DNA of 64,000 bases from Caulobacter sp. UNC279MFTsu5.1 (GTDB taxonomy: Bacteria > Pseudomonadota > Alphaproteobacteria > Caulobacterales > Caulobacteraceae): contig NZ_FORN01000004.1 of assembly GCF_900114015.1 (NCBI RefSeq), positions 62,001-126,000 on the forward strand, written 5' to 3'. Below, one piece after another: positions 1-9,329 of this stretch (within the stretch, counting starts at the first letter, position 1; each line of letters begins with the position of its first letter). The notes under the pieces were generated by a model. It worked only from the letters and a program-made list of their open reading frames with translations. It made no database searches and was not told the origin of the DNA. A program made the translations under genes and the position numbers.

Positions 1-297
1 CGCGACCTGCTCAACGGCTACGCCGCCCTGCCCGCCGCGCCGCTGCAGCTGGACGCCGAAGGCCGCGCCCGCCTGGCCGGCGACGTCCGCGGCCTGCTGG
101 CGGAACTGGCCCGCGAGGGCGTGTCGCTGCTGGGCGGAGACTTCTCGGACCGCATCCGCCAGTGCGAAGGCCCGCCCTGCGCGGTGCTGTTCGTCGACAC
201 CTCGCGCAAGGGCGACCGGCGCTGGTGCTCGATGAGCGCCTGCGGGAACAAGGCCAAGGTGGCGGAGTGGCGAAAAAGGGAGCGGTCTCTCCCATGA
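1..297 (+). CDS. CGNR zinc-finger (ABATE-type) protein, 3' fragment
   Basis: The reading frame is open from the first base to a TGA, giving the last 98 residues of a protein that begins outside the window. The end carries a C-x4-C pair, then an RRWCSMSACGN stretch, the signature of the CGNR zinc finger that closes ABATE-domain proteins. These are thought to be stress-related transcription regulators. The family call is firm; the regulated genes are unknown. It converges on putR across a palindromic repeat. Confidence 0.85.
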   Translation, partial: RDLLNGYAALPAAPLQLDAEGRARLAGDVRGLLAELAREGVSLLGGDFSDRIRQCEGPPCAVLFVDTSRKGDRRWCSMSACGNKAKVAEWRKRERSLP

Positions 298-314
298 TCT
301 TTCGCCCGAAACCG

Positions 315-424
315 CTGTCATCCCGGACAAGGCCCGCAGGGCCGCCGATCCGGGACCGCCGCAAGCTCAGAGTTCACGTCCCGGTCCCGGATCTTCGCGC
401 TGCGCGCTCGTCCGGGATGACAAC
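315..424. repeat. Extragenic palindromic repeat, family B, copy 1
   Basis: The two ends are inverted: TGTCATCCCGGAC on the left and GTCCGGGATGACA on the right, with GATCCGGGA and GTCCCGGATC modules between. It lies between convergent genes. A nearly identical copy in the same orientation is at 4473-4590, so the two flank putR-putA. Confidence 0.8.
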
Positions 425-442
425 GAAAGTGGATAGCGGCCC

Positions 443-904
443 CTACAACGGCAGCTGCACCGTGTTCTTGACCTCTTCCAGCACCGCATAGGTCCGCGTC
501 TCGCGCACGCCGGGCATCTTGACCAGGATGTCGCCCAGGAAGCCGCGATAGGCCTCCATGTCGCGCACCCGGGCCTTGATCAGGTAGTCGAAGCCGCCGG
601 CCACCATGTGGCATTCCAGGATCTCGGGCGCGCGGCGCACGGCGGCGGCGAAATCCTCGAACACCTCGCCGGTCGTGCGGTCCAGCACCACCTCGACGAA
701 GATCAGCAGGGCGCGGTCGACCTTGGCCGGGTCGAGCAGGGCCGCGTAGCCGGTGATGAAGCCCCGCTCGCGCAGCCGCCGCACCCGGTCGAAGGTGGCG
801 GCCGGCGACAGGTTGCAGCGCTTGGCCAACTCGGCGTTGGTGATGCGGCCGTCGGCCTGCAGGACCCGCAGAAGCCGGCGATCGGTGTCATCCAGAGCAG
901 ACAT
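443..904 (-). CDS. putR: Lrp/AsnC-family regulator, probable proline-responsive activator of putA
   Basis: This 153-residue protein has an N-terminal winged helix (about residues 5-60, including NAELAKRCNLSPAATFDRVRRL) and a C-terminal RAM ligand-binding domain (about 65-150). It is divergent from putA. Lrp-type PutR proteins activate putA in response to proline in alphaproteobacteria, and this PutA is too short to carry the RHH repressor domain found in E. coli PutA, so a separate regulator is expected. Two copies of an AACAAACRAAGCACCTTCG motif in the shared upstream region are candidate binding sites. The family is certain; the target is inferred from position. Confidence 0.88.
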   Translation of the reverse strand: MSALDDTDRRLLRVLQADGRITNAELAKRCNLSPAATFDRVRRLRERGFITGYAALLDPAKVDRALLIFVEVVLDRTTGEVFEDFAAAVRRAPEILECHMVAGGFDYLIKARVRDMEAYRGFLGDILVKMPGVRETRTYAVLEEVKNTVQLPL

Positions 905-948
905 CGCCTTTTCCCGTTTCCGCCGAAGATAGTTCGGAATTCCATATC

Positions 949-967
949 AACAAACAAAGCACCTTCG
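949..967. promoter_or_regulatory. Candidate PutR operator, putR-proximal copy
   Basis: AACAAACAAAGCACCTTCG lies about 45 bases upstream of the putR start. It differs at one base from the copy near putA at 1284-1302. The 3' part is an imperfect inverted repeat (CAAAG-CAC-CTTCG). Confidence 0.45.
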
Positions 968-1283
968 CTACAACCGGGACTATACCCTCGATCGTCCTAG
1001 CGAGCTCGGCCGCCACTCCCCCCCGGCGCCCCGGCGAGCCCAGGATCCGCCTCCGCCACTCCCCCCGGCGGAGCGCAGACGCGGCGCCCTCTCCCCCGTC
1101 GGCGCCGTGCGAGAGCGGAAGGGACGCGCGACCTCCCCCCGTATCGCGTTCCTTCCCACCTCTCCCCTTCCCCATCCTGTTCAGGCCGATCATGCTCGCC
1201 CCGCGCCGCGACAGGCTGTCGCGCGCCTGGAGCCGATCGCGCCATCCCGCGATTCCACCGAAGATCATACTGCCCGATTACAA

Positions 1284-1302
1284 AACAAACGAAGCACCTT
1301 CG
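1284..1302. promoter_or_regulatory. Candidate PutR operator, putA-proximal copy
   Basis: AACAAACGAAGCACCTTCG ends 44 bases before the putA ATG and contains a perfect inverted repeat, CGAAG-CAC-CTTCG. The 1-bp-different copy sits near putR. The 442-base gap between the genes (905-1346) otherwise holds G/C-rich, partly repeated sequence (two CGCCACTCCCCCC stretches near 1012 and 1053) and no supported gene. Confidence 0.45.
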
Positions 1303-1346
1303 AACAAGGCGGCGATATAGCGGCGATATCCATCAACGAGGCGACC

Positions 1347-4300
1347 ATGACCGATTGGGATTCCCTGGACGACGGCAAGTATCGCGACGAGGCGGCGGTG
1401 ATCGCCGACCTGCTGGCCGCCCAGCCCCTGGACCGCGAGGACCGCGCCGCGGTCCGCGCCGAGGCCGAGGCCCTGGTGCGCGGCGCCCGCCGCAGCGTCC
1501 GCAAGCAGGGCGTGGTCGAAAGCTTCCTGCAGGAGTTCAGCCTCGGCACCCGCGAGGGCCTGGCGCTGATGTGCCTGGCCGAGGCCCTGCTGCGCACGCC
1601 GGACGACGACACCCGCGACAAGCTGATCGCCGAGAAGATCGGCTCGGCCGATTGGGCCAGCCACCTGGGCGGCAGCGACAGCCTGTTCGTCAACGCCTCG
1701 ACCTGGGGCCTGATGCTGACCGGCAAGATCGTCGAGCCCGACGAGGACGCCAAGCGCGACCTGCCCGGCTTCATCAAGAAGATCGCCGGCCGGCTGGGCG
1801 AGCCGGTGATCCGCGCCGCCGTCGGCCAGGCCATCCGCATCATGGGCGAGCAGTTCGTCCTTGGGCGGACGATCGAGGCCGCCATCAAGCGCGCCGCCGG
1901 CGACGGCGACATCTGCAGCTTCGACATGCTGGGCGAAGGCGCCCGCACCGCCGCCGACGCCGCCCGCTACGAGAAGGCCTATGCCGACGCGATCCTGACC
2001 GTCGGCAAGCTGTCCAACGGCGCCGGCCCGGAAGCCGGCCACGGCGTGTCGGTCAAGCTGTCGGCCCTGACGCCGCGCTACGAGGCCGTGCAGGAGGCCC
2101 GCGTCTGGGACGAGCTCTATCCGCGCGTCCTGCGCCTGGCCCGGATCGCCGCCCAGTACGACATCAACTTCACGATCGACGCCGAAGAGGCGGACAGACT
2201 TGCGCTGTCGCTGAAGCTGCTGGACCGGCTGTGCCGCGAGCCCGAACTCGGCGCCTGGACGGGCCTGGGCCTGGCCGTCCAGGCCTACCAGAAGCGTTGC
2301 CCCGAGGTGATCAGACGCCTGACCGCCCTGTCTCAGGAGACCGGCCGCCGCCTGATGGTCCGCCTGGTGAAGGGCGCCTACTGGGACAGCGAGATCAAGC
2401 GCGCCCAGGTCGCCGGTCGCCCGGACTATCCGGTCTACACCACCAAGCCGGCCACCGACCTGTCGTACCTGGTCTGCGCCAAGGCCCTGATCGACGCGGC
2501 CCCGCACCTCTACGCCCAGTTCGCCACCCACAACGCCCACACCCTGGCGGCCGTGGTGCGGATGTCGAAGAACGCCGGCGTCAGGATCGAGCACCAGCGC
2601 CTGCACGGCATGGGCGAGGCGCTCTACAAGGCCGCCGACGACCTCTATGACGGCGTGACCCTGCGGGCCTACGCCCCGGTCGGCGGCCACGAGGACCTGC
2701 TGCCCTATCTGGTCCGCCGCCTGCTGGAGAACGGCGCCAACACCAGCTTCGTCCACGCCTTGCTCGACGAGCGAGTGCCAGTCGAGAAGGTGGTGGTCGA
2801 TCCGATCACCGCGGTCGAGGCCCACCCCGACCGCCACGCCAAGATCCCGCCCCCGATCGACGTCTACGGTCCGCGCCGCCGGAACAGCGCCGGCCTGGAC
2901 CTGTCGATGAAGGCCGACCGCGACCGCCTGGCCGCCCACGTGGCCGAGCTGGACGGCCTGACCCTGTCGGCCGGCCCGCTGGTCGGCGGCAAGCTGACGG
3001 CCGGCGCCCCGCCGATGCCGGTGCAAAGCCCGACCGACCACGACCGCGTGGTCGGCGTGGTCTCCGAGGCCCAGCCGCCGCAGATCGACCTGGCCTTCCG
3101 CCTGGCCCGCGCCGCCCAGCCGGCCTGGGACCAGGCCGGCGGTCCCGTGCGGGCTGAGGTTCTCCGCGCCATGGGCGACGCCCTGGAGGCCAATCTCGAG
3201 CGCCTGTGCGCCCTGCTCTCGCGCGAGGCCGGCAAGACCCTGCCCGACGCCGTCGCCGAGGTGCGCGAGGCCGTCGACTTCTGCCGCTATTACGCCAAGC
3301 TGGCGGAGGAGCAGTTCGGCCTGGCCGGCGAGGCGCTGACCGGTCCGGTCGGCGAGACCAACAGCCTGCGGCTGGCGGGCCGGGGCGTCTTCGTCTGCAT
3401 CAGCCCGTGGAACTTCCCCCTGGCCATCTTCACCGGCCAGATCGCCGCCGCCCTGGCGGCCGGCAACGCCGTGCTGGCCAAGCCGGCCGAACAGACCCCG
3501 CTCATCGCCATGGAGGCCGTGAAGCTGTACCACGCGGCCGGGCTGGACCACCGCCTGCTGGCCCTGCTGCCGGGGCGCGGCGAGACGGTCGGCGCGGCCC
3601 TGACCGCCCACGAGGGCCTGGACGGCGTGGCCTTCACCGGCGGCACCGACACCGCCTGGCGGATCAACCAGACCCTCGCCCAACGGCAGGGCCCGATCGT
3701 CCCGTTCATCGCCGAGACCGGCGGGCTGAACGGCATGTTCGTCGACACCACCGCCCAGCGCGAGCAGGTGATCGACGACGTGATCCTGTCGGCCTTCGGC
3801 AGCGCCGGCCAGCGCTGCTCGGCCCTGCGCCTGCTGTTCCTGCCGACCGACACCGCCGACCACGTCATCGAGGGCCTGAAGGGGGCGATGGACGCCCTGG
3901 TGCTCGGCGATCCGGCCCTGGCCGTCACCGACGTCGGCCCGGTGATCGACGCCGACGCCAAGGCCGCCCTGGACCAGCACCTGGTCCGCCTGAAGCGCGA
4001 GGCCAAGATCCTGCACAGCCTGCCCGCCCCGGAAACCGGCACGTTCTTCGCCCCGGTCCTGGCCGAGATCCCGGCCGCCGACTTCCTGGAGCGCGAGGTG
4101 TTCGGCCCGGTGCTGCACGTGGTGCGCTACCAGCCCGAAGACCTGGAGCAGGTCGCTGGCGCCTTGGCGGCCCGCCGCTACGGCCTGACCCTGGGCGTCC
4201 ACTCGCGGATCGAAAGCTTCGCGGCCGACGTCCAGCGCCTGGTCCCGGCCGGCAACTGCTACGTCAACCGCTCGATGACCGGCGCTGTGGTCGGCGTCCA

Positions 4301-4439
4301 GCCGTTCGGCGGCGAGGGCCTGTCTGGCACCGGCCCCAAGGCCGGCGGCCCCCACGCCCTGCTGCGCTACGCGGTCGAGCGGGCGCTGAGCATCAACATC
4401 ACCGCCCAGGGCGGGGATCCGTCGCTGCTGAACCTGTAG
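1347..4439 (+). CDS. putA: Bifunctional proline dehydrogenase / glutamate-semialdehyde dehydrogenase
   Basis: PutA oxidises proline to pyrroline-5-carboxylate with FAD (about residues 90-480), then to glutamate with NAD (about 540-1000). The dehydrogenase half shows the cofactor and active-site blocks SPWNFPLAIFTGQ, AETGGLNG and GSAGQRCSALR, the last with catalytic Cys824. The frame is open from 1107, but the ATG at 1347 gives MTDWDSLDDG and about 1030 residues, the usual size of PutA without a DNA-binding domain. The upstream extension is low-complexity and partly repeat-like, so I reject it. Regulation is probably by the divergent Lrp-type gene. Confidence 0.96.
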   Translation: MTDWDSLDDGKYRDEAAVIADLLAAQPLDREDRAAVRAEAEALVRGARRSVRKQGVVESFLQEFSLGTREGLALMCLAEALLRTPDDDTRDKLIAEKIGSADWASHLGGSDSLFVNASTWGLMLTGKIVEPDEDAKRDLPGFIKKIAGRLGEPVIRAAVGQAIRIMGEQFVLGRTIEAAIKRAAGDGDICSFDMLGEGARTAADAARYEKAYADAILTVGKLSNGAGPEAGHGVSVKLSALTPRYEAVQEARVWDELYPRVLRLARIAAQYDINFTIDAEEADRLALSLKLLDRLCREPELGAWTGLGLAVQAYQKRCPEVIRRLTALSQETGRRLMVRLVKGAYWDSEIKRAQVAGRPDYPVYTTKPATDLSYLVCAKALIDAAPHLYAQFATHNAHTLAAVVRMSKNAGVRIEHQRLHGMGEALYKAADDLYDGVTLRAYAPVGGHEDLLPYLVRRLLENGANTSFVHALLDERVPVEKVVVDPITAVEAHPDRHAKIPPPIDVYGPRRRNSAGLDLSMKADRDRLAAHVAELDGLTLSAGPLVGGKLTAGAPPMPVQSPTDHDRVVGVVSEAQPPQIDLAFRLARAAQPAWDQAGGPVRAEVLRAMGDALEANLERLCALLSREAGKTLPDAVAEVREAVDFCRYYAKLAEEQFGLAGEALTGPVGETNSLRLAGRGVFVCISPWNFPLAIFTGQIAAALAAGNAVLAKPAEQTPLIAMEAVKLYHAAGLDHRLLALLPGRGETVGAALTAHEGLDGVAFTGGTDTAWRINQTLAQRQGPIVPFIAETGGLNGMFVDTTAQREQVIDDVILSAFGSAGQRCSALRLLFLPTDTADHVIEGLKGAMDALVLGDPALAVTDVGPVIDADAKAALDQHLVRLKREAKILHSLPAPETGTFFAPVLAEIPAADFLEREVFGPVLHVVRYQPEDLEQVAGALAARRYGLTLGVHSRIESFAADVQRLVPAGNCYVNRSMTGAVVGVQPFGGEGLSGTGPKAGGPHALLRYAVERALSINITAQGGDPSLLNL

Positions 4440-4472
4440 GCCGGCGCAATCGCATATGGGCTGGCTGAAAAA

Positions 4473-4590
4473 GCTGTCGTCCCGGACAAGTCCGGCGCAA
4501 GCCGGGCGCCGATCCGGGATCGCCGGAAGCTCTGAGTTCACGCCCCGGTCCCGGATCTTCGCGCTGCGCGCTTCGTCCGGGATGACAGCC
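4473..4590. repeat. Extragenic palindromic repeat, family B, copy 2
   Basis: This copy has the same order of modules and the same orientation as copy 1 at 315-424, including a shared core GTCCCGGATCTTCGCGCTGC. It lies between the convergent putA and GST genes. Confidence 0.8.
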
Positions 4591-4616
4591 GTTTTGGGCC
4601 TATGCGATAGCCGCCC

Positions 4617-5267
4617 CTATCCGGCCAGCGAGGCCTCGAACACCGCCAGCTGATCGGCGAAGGCGCGCTGGTAGGCCGGACGGGCCTCGGCGCGGGCGAC
4701 GTAGGCGGCGAGGTTGGGATATTCGTCCAGCAGGCCCGCCCCCCTCACCCGCAGCAGCACCGACGCCATCATCAGATCGCCGGCGCTGAACGCGCCGTCC
4801 AGCCAGTCGGCGTCGCCAAGGCGCTCGGAAAGCTGGCCCAGCTGCGCGCGGATGCGGTCGTGGACCATCGCCAGGCGCTCCTCGTACCAGCTCTTGTCGC
4901 GCTCGGTGAACATGACGAACTGCAGTTCGACGATCGACTGCTCGACCGTGCTGAGCGCGGCGAACATCCAGGTGATCGCCCGCGCCCGGGCGTTGGCGTC
5001 CTCGGGCAGCAGGCCGGCGTGAGTCTCGGCGATGTGGAGCACGATGCCGCCGGACTCGAACAGGACCAGCTCGCCTTCCTCGTAGGTCGGGATCTGGCCG
5101 AAGGGATGACGCGACCGGTGGGCCGGCTGCTTCATCTCGGGGAAGGTGACCAGCCGCACGTCGTAGGGCTGGCCCACCTCCTCGAGCGCCCAGCGGACGC
5201 GCATGTCGCGCGCCAGACCCTGGCCGCGATCGGGCGACTGCTTGAAGCCGGTGATGGTGGGGTTCAT
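4617..5267 (-). CDS. Glutathione S-transferase family protein
   Basis: A 216-residue protein with a thioredoxin-fold N-terminal domain (about 1-85, including the GQIPTYEEGELVLFESGGIVLHIAE glutathione-site region split around the cis-Pro and the ES pair) and an all-helical C-terminal domain with the N-capping-box-like stretch GAFSAGDLMMASVL. The start at 5267 is chosen because AAGGAGG lies seven bases upstream. Longer in-frame extensions have no such site. It should be cytosolic; the substrate is unknown. Confidence 0.88.
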   Translation of the reverse strand: MNPTITGFKQSPDRGQGLARDMRVRWALEEVGQPYDVRLVTFPEMKQPAHRSRHPFGQIPTYEEGELVLFESGGIVLHIAETHAGLLPEDANARARAITWMFAALSTVEQSIVELQFVMFTERDKSWYEERLAMVHDRIRAQLGQLSERLGDADWLDGAFSAGDLMMASVLLRVRGAGLLDEYPNLAAYVARAEARPAYQRAFADQLAVFEASLAG

Positions 5268-5514
5268 GGGCGACCTCCTTGCGAATGCATGACGCTTTCC
5301 AGCGCGACACGGCGATGATCTCCCGCATCGTCCCCCCGAGGACGCGCCAGGGGCGGGCCTCCCGACAAGCGCCGTCGATTTATTCATGGCGGCGTCCATG
5401 GACGCCAGGCCTCCCACGCGAGAGGGCTCCGGACATTCTGAAATCGAATTTGTTTAATCCCTTCCCTCGCGCCGTCGCCCTCCGCTAGGCTGCGCCAAAA
5501 TATGGGAGGCAAGC

Positions 5515-6843
5515 ATGCTGTCGAGACGCCATCTGCTGGCCGCGGGCGCCGCCGCCATGGCCGCGCGCCAGGCCCGGGCCGCGACCGCCGCGCCCGCCTC
5601 CGCCTTCGTCACGGTCAAGGACGGCCGCCTCAGCCTGGGCGGCGAGCCCTATCGCTTCGTGGGGGCCAATCTCTGGTACGGGGCCTGGCTGGGCTCGCCG
5701 GGCGTGTCGGGCGACCGGGCGCGGCTGGGCCGCGAGCTGGACCGGCTCAAGGCCCTGGGCGTCACCAACCTGCGCATCCTGGGCGCGGGCGAAACCTCGC
5801 CGGCCAAGGTGGCGATCGCCCCCACCTTCCGCGGTCCGGGCGAGGACTACGACCAGGACCTGCTCAAGGGCCTGGACGTGGTGCTGGCCGAAATGGCCAA
5901 GCGCGGCATGAAGGCGGTGATCTACGTCAACAACTTCTGGGACTGGTCGGGCGGCATGCCGGCCTATCTGCGCTGGACCGGCAACGGCCAATGGTTCCAG
6001 CAGGGCGACCCCGCCCATCCGTGGCCCGAGTTCGCCGATTATTCCGCCCGTTTCTACGGCGACGCCAAGGCCCAGGCGCTGTTCCAGCACTACCTCCGCG
6101 CCCTGGTCGGCCGCGTCAGCAGCGTGACCGGCAAGCCCTATCGCGACGACCCGACGATCATGGCCTGGCAGCTGGCCAACGAACCGCGTCCGGGCGGCTC
6201 AGACGCTTTCGGTGTTCCGAACCTGCCCACCTACTACCGCTGGATCGCGCAGACCTCGGCCCTGATCAAGCAACTGGACCCGCATCACCTGGTCACCACC
6301 GGCAGCGAGGGGGCCATGGGCTGCCTGGAGCGCGAGGCCTGCGTGGTCGAGGCCCACAGGCCGGCCAGCATCGACTACCTGACCCTGCACGTCTGGCCCA
6401 ACAACTGGGGCTGGATCGATCCCAAAAACCAGCCGGCCACCTACGCCGCCGGCGAGGCCCGGTGCCGCGACTACGTGACCCGCCACATCGCCATCGCCAA
6501 GTCGCTGGGCAAGCCGCTGGTGATCGAGGAGTTCGGCCTGGTCCGCGACGGCCGCGCCTTCACGCCCGGCGGTCCGACCAGCGACCGCGACCGGTTCTAC
6601 GGCATGATCTATGGCCTGGTCCTGGCCGACATGGAGGCTGGCGGGCCGCTGGCGGGAACCAACTTCTGGGCCTGGAACGGCGAAGGCCGCGGCCAGCATT
6701 CCGACGCCTGGTTCAAGATGGGCGACCGCTCCTATGTCGGCGATCCGCCGCAGGAGGAGCAGGGCCTGTTCGGGATCTTCGACACCGACGCCTCGACCCT
6801 GGCCGTGGTGCGGGCGCACGCCAAGGCTGTGAGCGCGCTTTAG
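5515..6843 (+). CDS. Secreted GH5-type glycoside hydrolase, probably endo-beta-mannanase
   Basis: This 442-residue protein starts with a twin-arginine-like export signal (SRRHLLAAGAAAMAARQARA), so it should act outside the cytoplasm. It follows the GH5 fold: WQLANEPRP carries the likely acid/base Glu223, and VIEEFGL carries the likely nucleophile Glu339. Motifs FVGANLWYGAWLG near the N-terminus and INFWAWNGE-like sequence near the end resemble mannan endo-1,4-beta-mannosidases. AGGAGG-like GGGAGG lies just before the ATG. A carboxylesterase follows 112 bases on, which may reflect joint use of acetylated plant polysaccharide. Mannan specificity is inferred. Confidence 0.85.
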   Translation: MLSRRHLLAAGAAAMAARQARAATAAPASAFVTVKDGRLSLGGEPYRFVGANLWYGAWLGSPGVSGDRARLGRELDRLKALGVTNLRILGAGETSPAKVAIAPTFRGPGEDYDQDLLKGLDVVLAEMAKRGMKAVIYVNNFWDWSGGMPAYLRWTGNGQWFQQGDPAHPWPEFADYSARFYGDAKAQALFQHYLRALVGRVSSVTGKPYRDDPTIMAWQLANEPRPGGSDAFGVPNLPTYYRWIAQTSALIKQLDPHHLVTTGSEGAMGCLEREACVVEAHRPASIDYLTLHVWPNNWGWIDPKNQPATYAAGEARCRDYVTRHIAIAKSLGKPLVIEEFGLVRDGRAFTPGGPTSDRDRFYGMIYGLVLADMEAGGPLAGTNFWAWNGEGRGQHSDAWFKMGDRSYVGDPPQEEQGLFGIFDTDASTLAVVRAHAKAVSAL

Positions 6844-6955
6844 ATCCTCCCCCAGGGGGACCTGCGCACCTCAAAGAAAAAGGGAATGTCACCGGTGTCA
6901 TGATCCGTGGTAGCGATTCCGCCGAGCGCGAGCCCAACCGCGCCGGAGGAAGCCC

Positions 6956-8557
6956 ATGGATCCCCTTCACCTCGATCGTCGCGGCCTGATCGCCGGCGCG
7001 GGCGCGGCCCTCGCCCTGGCCTCGAGCCCGGCCCTAGCCGCCCGGCCCGGCCCGGTCGTGGCCACCACCCACGGCAAGGTGCGCGGCGCGGCCGGCGACG
7101 GCGTCCAGGTGTTCAAGGGCGTGCGCTACGGGGCCGACACCGGCCCGTTGCGCTTCAGACCGCCCCAGCCGCCAAGGCCGTGGACCGGCGTGGCCGACGC
7201 CCTGGCCTATGGCGCGGCCTGCCCGCAGGGCAAGGGCGAAGAGGGCGAGCGCCAAGGCGAGGACTGCCTGTTCCTCAACATCTGGACCCCGGCGACCGGC
7301 AAGACCCCGGCCGACGGCGTGAAACGGCCGGTGATGGTCTACATCCACGGCGGCGCCTACAACACCGGCTCGGGCGCCAGCCCCTGGTACGACGGAACCA
7401 GGCTGGCTAGGCGCGGCGACGTGGTGGTGGTCACGGTCAACCACCGGCTCAACGCCTTCGGCTATCTGTACCTGGCGCGGCTGTTCGACGATCCGTCCGT
7501 GGCCGACAGCGGCAACGCCGGCCAGCTGGACCTGGTCCTGGCCCTACAGTGGGTGCGCGACAACATCGCCGCGTTCGGCGGCGATCCGGACAATGTAATG
7601 CTGTTCGGCCAGTCGGGCGGCGGGGCCAAGATCGCCACCCTGATGGCCATGCCGGCCGCCAAGGGCCTGTTCCACCGCGCCGCCACCATGAGCGGCCAGC
7701 AGGTCACCGCCGCCGGTCCGTTCAACGCCACCAAGCGCGCCAAGGGCTTCATCGACAAGCTGGGAATCAAGGACCTGGCCGCCCTGCGCGCCCTGCCCGC
7801 CGACCAGCTCCTGGCCGGTCTGAAGGCCGTCGATCCGATCGCCGGCACGGGCGGGGTCTATATGGGGCCGGTGCTGGACGAGCGGTCGCTGACTCGTCAC
7901 CCGTTCTTCCCCGACGCCGCGCCGGGGGGCCTGGGCGTGCCGATGATGGTCGGCAACACCCATGACGAGACGCGCGGCTTCGTCGGCTACGACAAGACCT
8001 TGCTGGACATGACCTGGGAGCAGGTGATCGACAGGCTGCCGGCCCAGTTCAACGCCCGCATCGACATCGACCCGGCCATGGTGGCGGCGACCTATCGCCG
8101 GATCTATCCACGCTACACGCCCGCCGACGTCTATTTCGCCGCCAGCACGGCCGGCCGCTCATGGAAGGCGGCGATCATCCAGGCCGAGGAACGGGCCAAG
8201 GCCGGCGCGCCCGCCTGGGCCTACCAGCTCGACTGGCGCGCGCCCAAGGACGGCGGCGTCTGGGGGGCGCCCCACACCCTGGACATGCAGCTGCTGTTCG
8301 GCAATTTCGACGCCCCCGGGGTGATCACCGGTTCGGGTCCGGACGCCGTGGCCATGCACGAGCGGCTGGCCGACGCGTTCATCGCCTTCGCCCGCACGGG
8401 AAATCCCAACACCCCCTCGATCCCGCGGTGGGAGCCCTACACCCTGCCCCGCCGCCAGACCCTGGTGTTCGACACCGCCACGCGAATGGAGGACGACCCG
8501 CGCGGGGCCGAGCGCGAGCTGTTCGACAAGGTCCCGTTCACCCAGTTCGGGACGTAG
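6956..8557 (+). CDS. Exported carboxylesterase type B (alpha/beta hydrolase)
   Basis: A 533-residue protein with an [22 protein letters not shown] export signal split by an AxA cleavage site, then a type-B carboxylesterase domain. The triad is visible: Ser220 in GQSGG, Glu338 in THDET and His440 in GAPHTLD. The oxyanion-hole motif HGGAY and the DCLFLNIW family signature are present. GGAGGA precedes the ATG closely. It follows the GH5 gene in the same direction. The natural ester is not known. Confidence 0.93.
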   Translation: MDPLHLDRRGLIAGAGAALALASSPALAARPGPVVATTHGKVRGAAGDGVQVFKGVRYGADTGPLRFRPPQPPRPWTGVADALAYGAACPQGKGEEGERQGEDCLFLNIWTPATGKTPADGVKRPVMVYIHGGAYNTGSGASPWYDGTRLARRGDVVVVTVNHRLNAFGYLYLARLFDDPSVADSGNAGQLDLVLALQWVRDNIAAFGGDPDNVMLFGQSGGGAKIATLMAMPAAKGLFHRAATMSGQQVTAAGPFNATKRAKGFIDKLGIKDLAALRALPADQLLAGLKAVDPIAGTGGVYMGPVLDERSLTRHPFFPDAAPGGLGVPMMVGNTHDETRGFVGYDKTLLDMTWEQVIDRLPAQFNARIDIDPAMVAATYRRIYPRYTPADVYFAASTAGRSWKAAIIQAEERAKAGAPAWAYQLDWRAPKDGGVWGAPHTLDMQLLFGNFDAPGVITGSGPDAVAMHERLADAFIAFARTGNPNTPSIPRWEPYTLPRRQTLVFDTATRMEDDPRGAERELFDKVPFTQFGT

Positions 8558-8595
8558 AGGGCGCGAGCGGGCGGTTCGATTTCAGCCGCGCTCCC

Positions 8596-8740
8596 CAATG
8601 ACTCGTCATTCTCGTCCTTGTGGCGAGAATCTCTCTGTCCGCCGCAGGTGCGGATGAGTGGCGCGCCAGCGCGCCAAGGCGCTTGCCCGTCGGCTGAACC
8701 AGGGATTCCCACCATAAGGGCGGGAATGACGGATCAAGGG
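8596..8740. repeat. Extragenic palindromic repeat, family A, copy 1
   Basis: About 145 bases with inverted ends (TCATTCTCG...GCGGGAATGA) and inner modules GGCGCGCCAGCGCGCC and CGCCGCAGGTGCGG. Related copies in the opposite orientation are at 20660-20805 and 40398-40528. It lies between convergent genes. Confidence 0.75.
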
Positions 8741-8767
8741 GGAGGGCTCGGGTGTTGGGCGATCCCC

Positions 8768-9154
8768 CTAAGCCGCCACCTCGTCTTCGTCTTCCTCGTC
8801 CTCGTCTGGCCAGACGCCCAGCGCGGCGTCGCGCAGGCTTTCCGCGCGGTCGGCGATCTCGGCGATGATCTCGTCGCCGACGCCTTGGGCCTCCAGCGCC
8901 AGGGCGAGGTGGCCGACCATGTGGTCCAGGTCCTCGTCCTCGGGGCCGCTGTCCGAAAGCCAGGCCAGGGCCGGGGCCAGGCGGGCCTCGTCGTCGTTGT
9001 CGAGGTCCAGGGCCGCGGCCATGAACGACCGGGCGCCCGCCGAGATCACCGGCCCGATCAGGTGGGTCAGCAGGTCGTCGTCCTGGGCGCGATGGAAGAA
9101 GTCGTCGATGGCGGCGTTGGCGATCGCCTCGCCGCCGATGCGTTCGTAGGTCAT
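8768..9154 (-). CDS. Truncated-globin-like protein with an acidic tail
   Basis: A 128-residue protein. The N-terminus (YERIGGEAIANAAIDDFFHR, then a DD-L motif) and the C-terminal helices (LDHMVGHLALALEAQGV..EIIAEIADRAESLRDAALG) follow the pattern of group I truncated haemoglobins. The histidine expected on the F helix, about residues 62-67, is missing; the region reads ALAWLSDSG. The protein ends in DEDEEDEDEVAA. The start at 9154 has GAGGA upstream. It may be a heme-less globin fold with another role. The similarity is my own reading of the pattern, not a search result. Confidence 0.6.
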   Translation of the reverse strand: MTYERIGGEAIANAAIDDFFHRAQDDDLLTHLIGPVISAGARSFMAAALDLDNDDEARLAPALAWLSDSGPEDEDLDHMVGHLALALEAQGVGDEIIAEIADRAESLRDAALGVWPDEDEEDEDEVAA

Positions 9155-9274
9155 GGGATCCTCGTCGAAGGGTCGCAAGGGAACCGGAACGCAAGGAGGC
9201 TATCACGCACCCCCGCGGGGACCGTGATGGGGGCGTGACAATCTGGTCGTCGTTTTGTGAACCCCGCGAACGCA

Positions 9275-9304
9275 CGACGCCCGCGGCGGGGGCCGCGGGC
9301 GTCG
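9275..9304 (-). terminator. Terminator hairpin downstream of carA
   Basis: A perfect 12-bp stem (CGACGCCCGCGG with its complement) and a 6-base loop begin 25 bases after the carA stop. The T-tract is weak. Confidence 0.7.
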
Positions 9305-9329
9305 AACGGGTCCGAAGCCGGAGAAAAGC

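Noticed and set aside
1107..1346. 80-codon N-terminal extension of putA
   Set aside because: It is low-complexity, spans the candidate operator, and the ATG at 1347 gives the normal PutA beginning.
1278..4541. Open minus-strand frame of over 1000 codons across putA
   Set aside because: It is an antisense shadow caused by high GC in third codon positions; the translation is low-complexity Gly/Ala/Gln/Val without any family motif.
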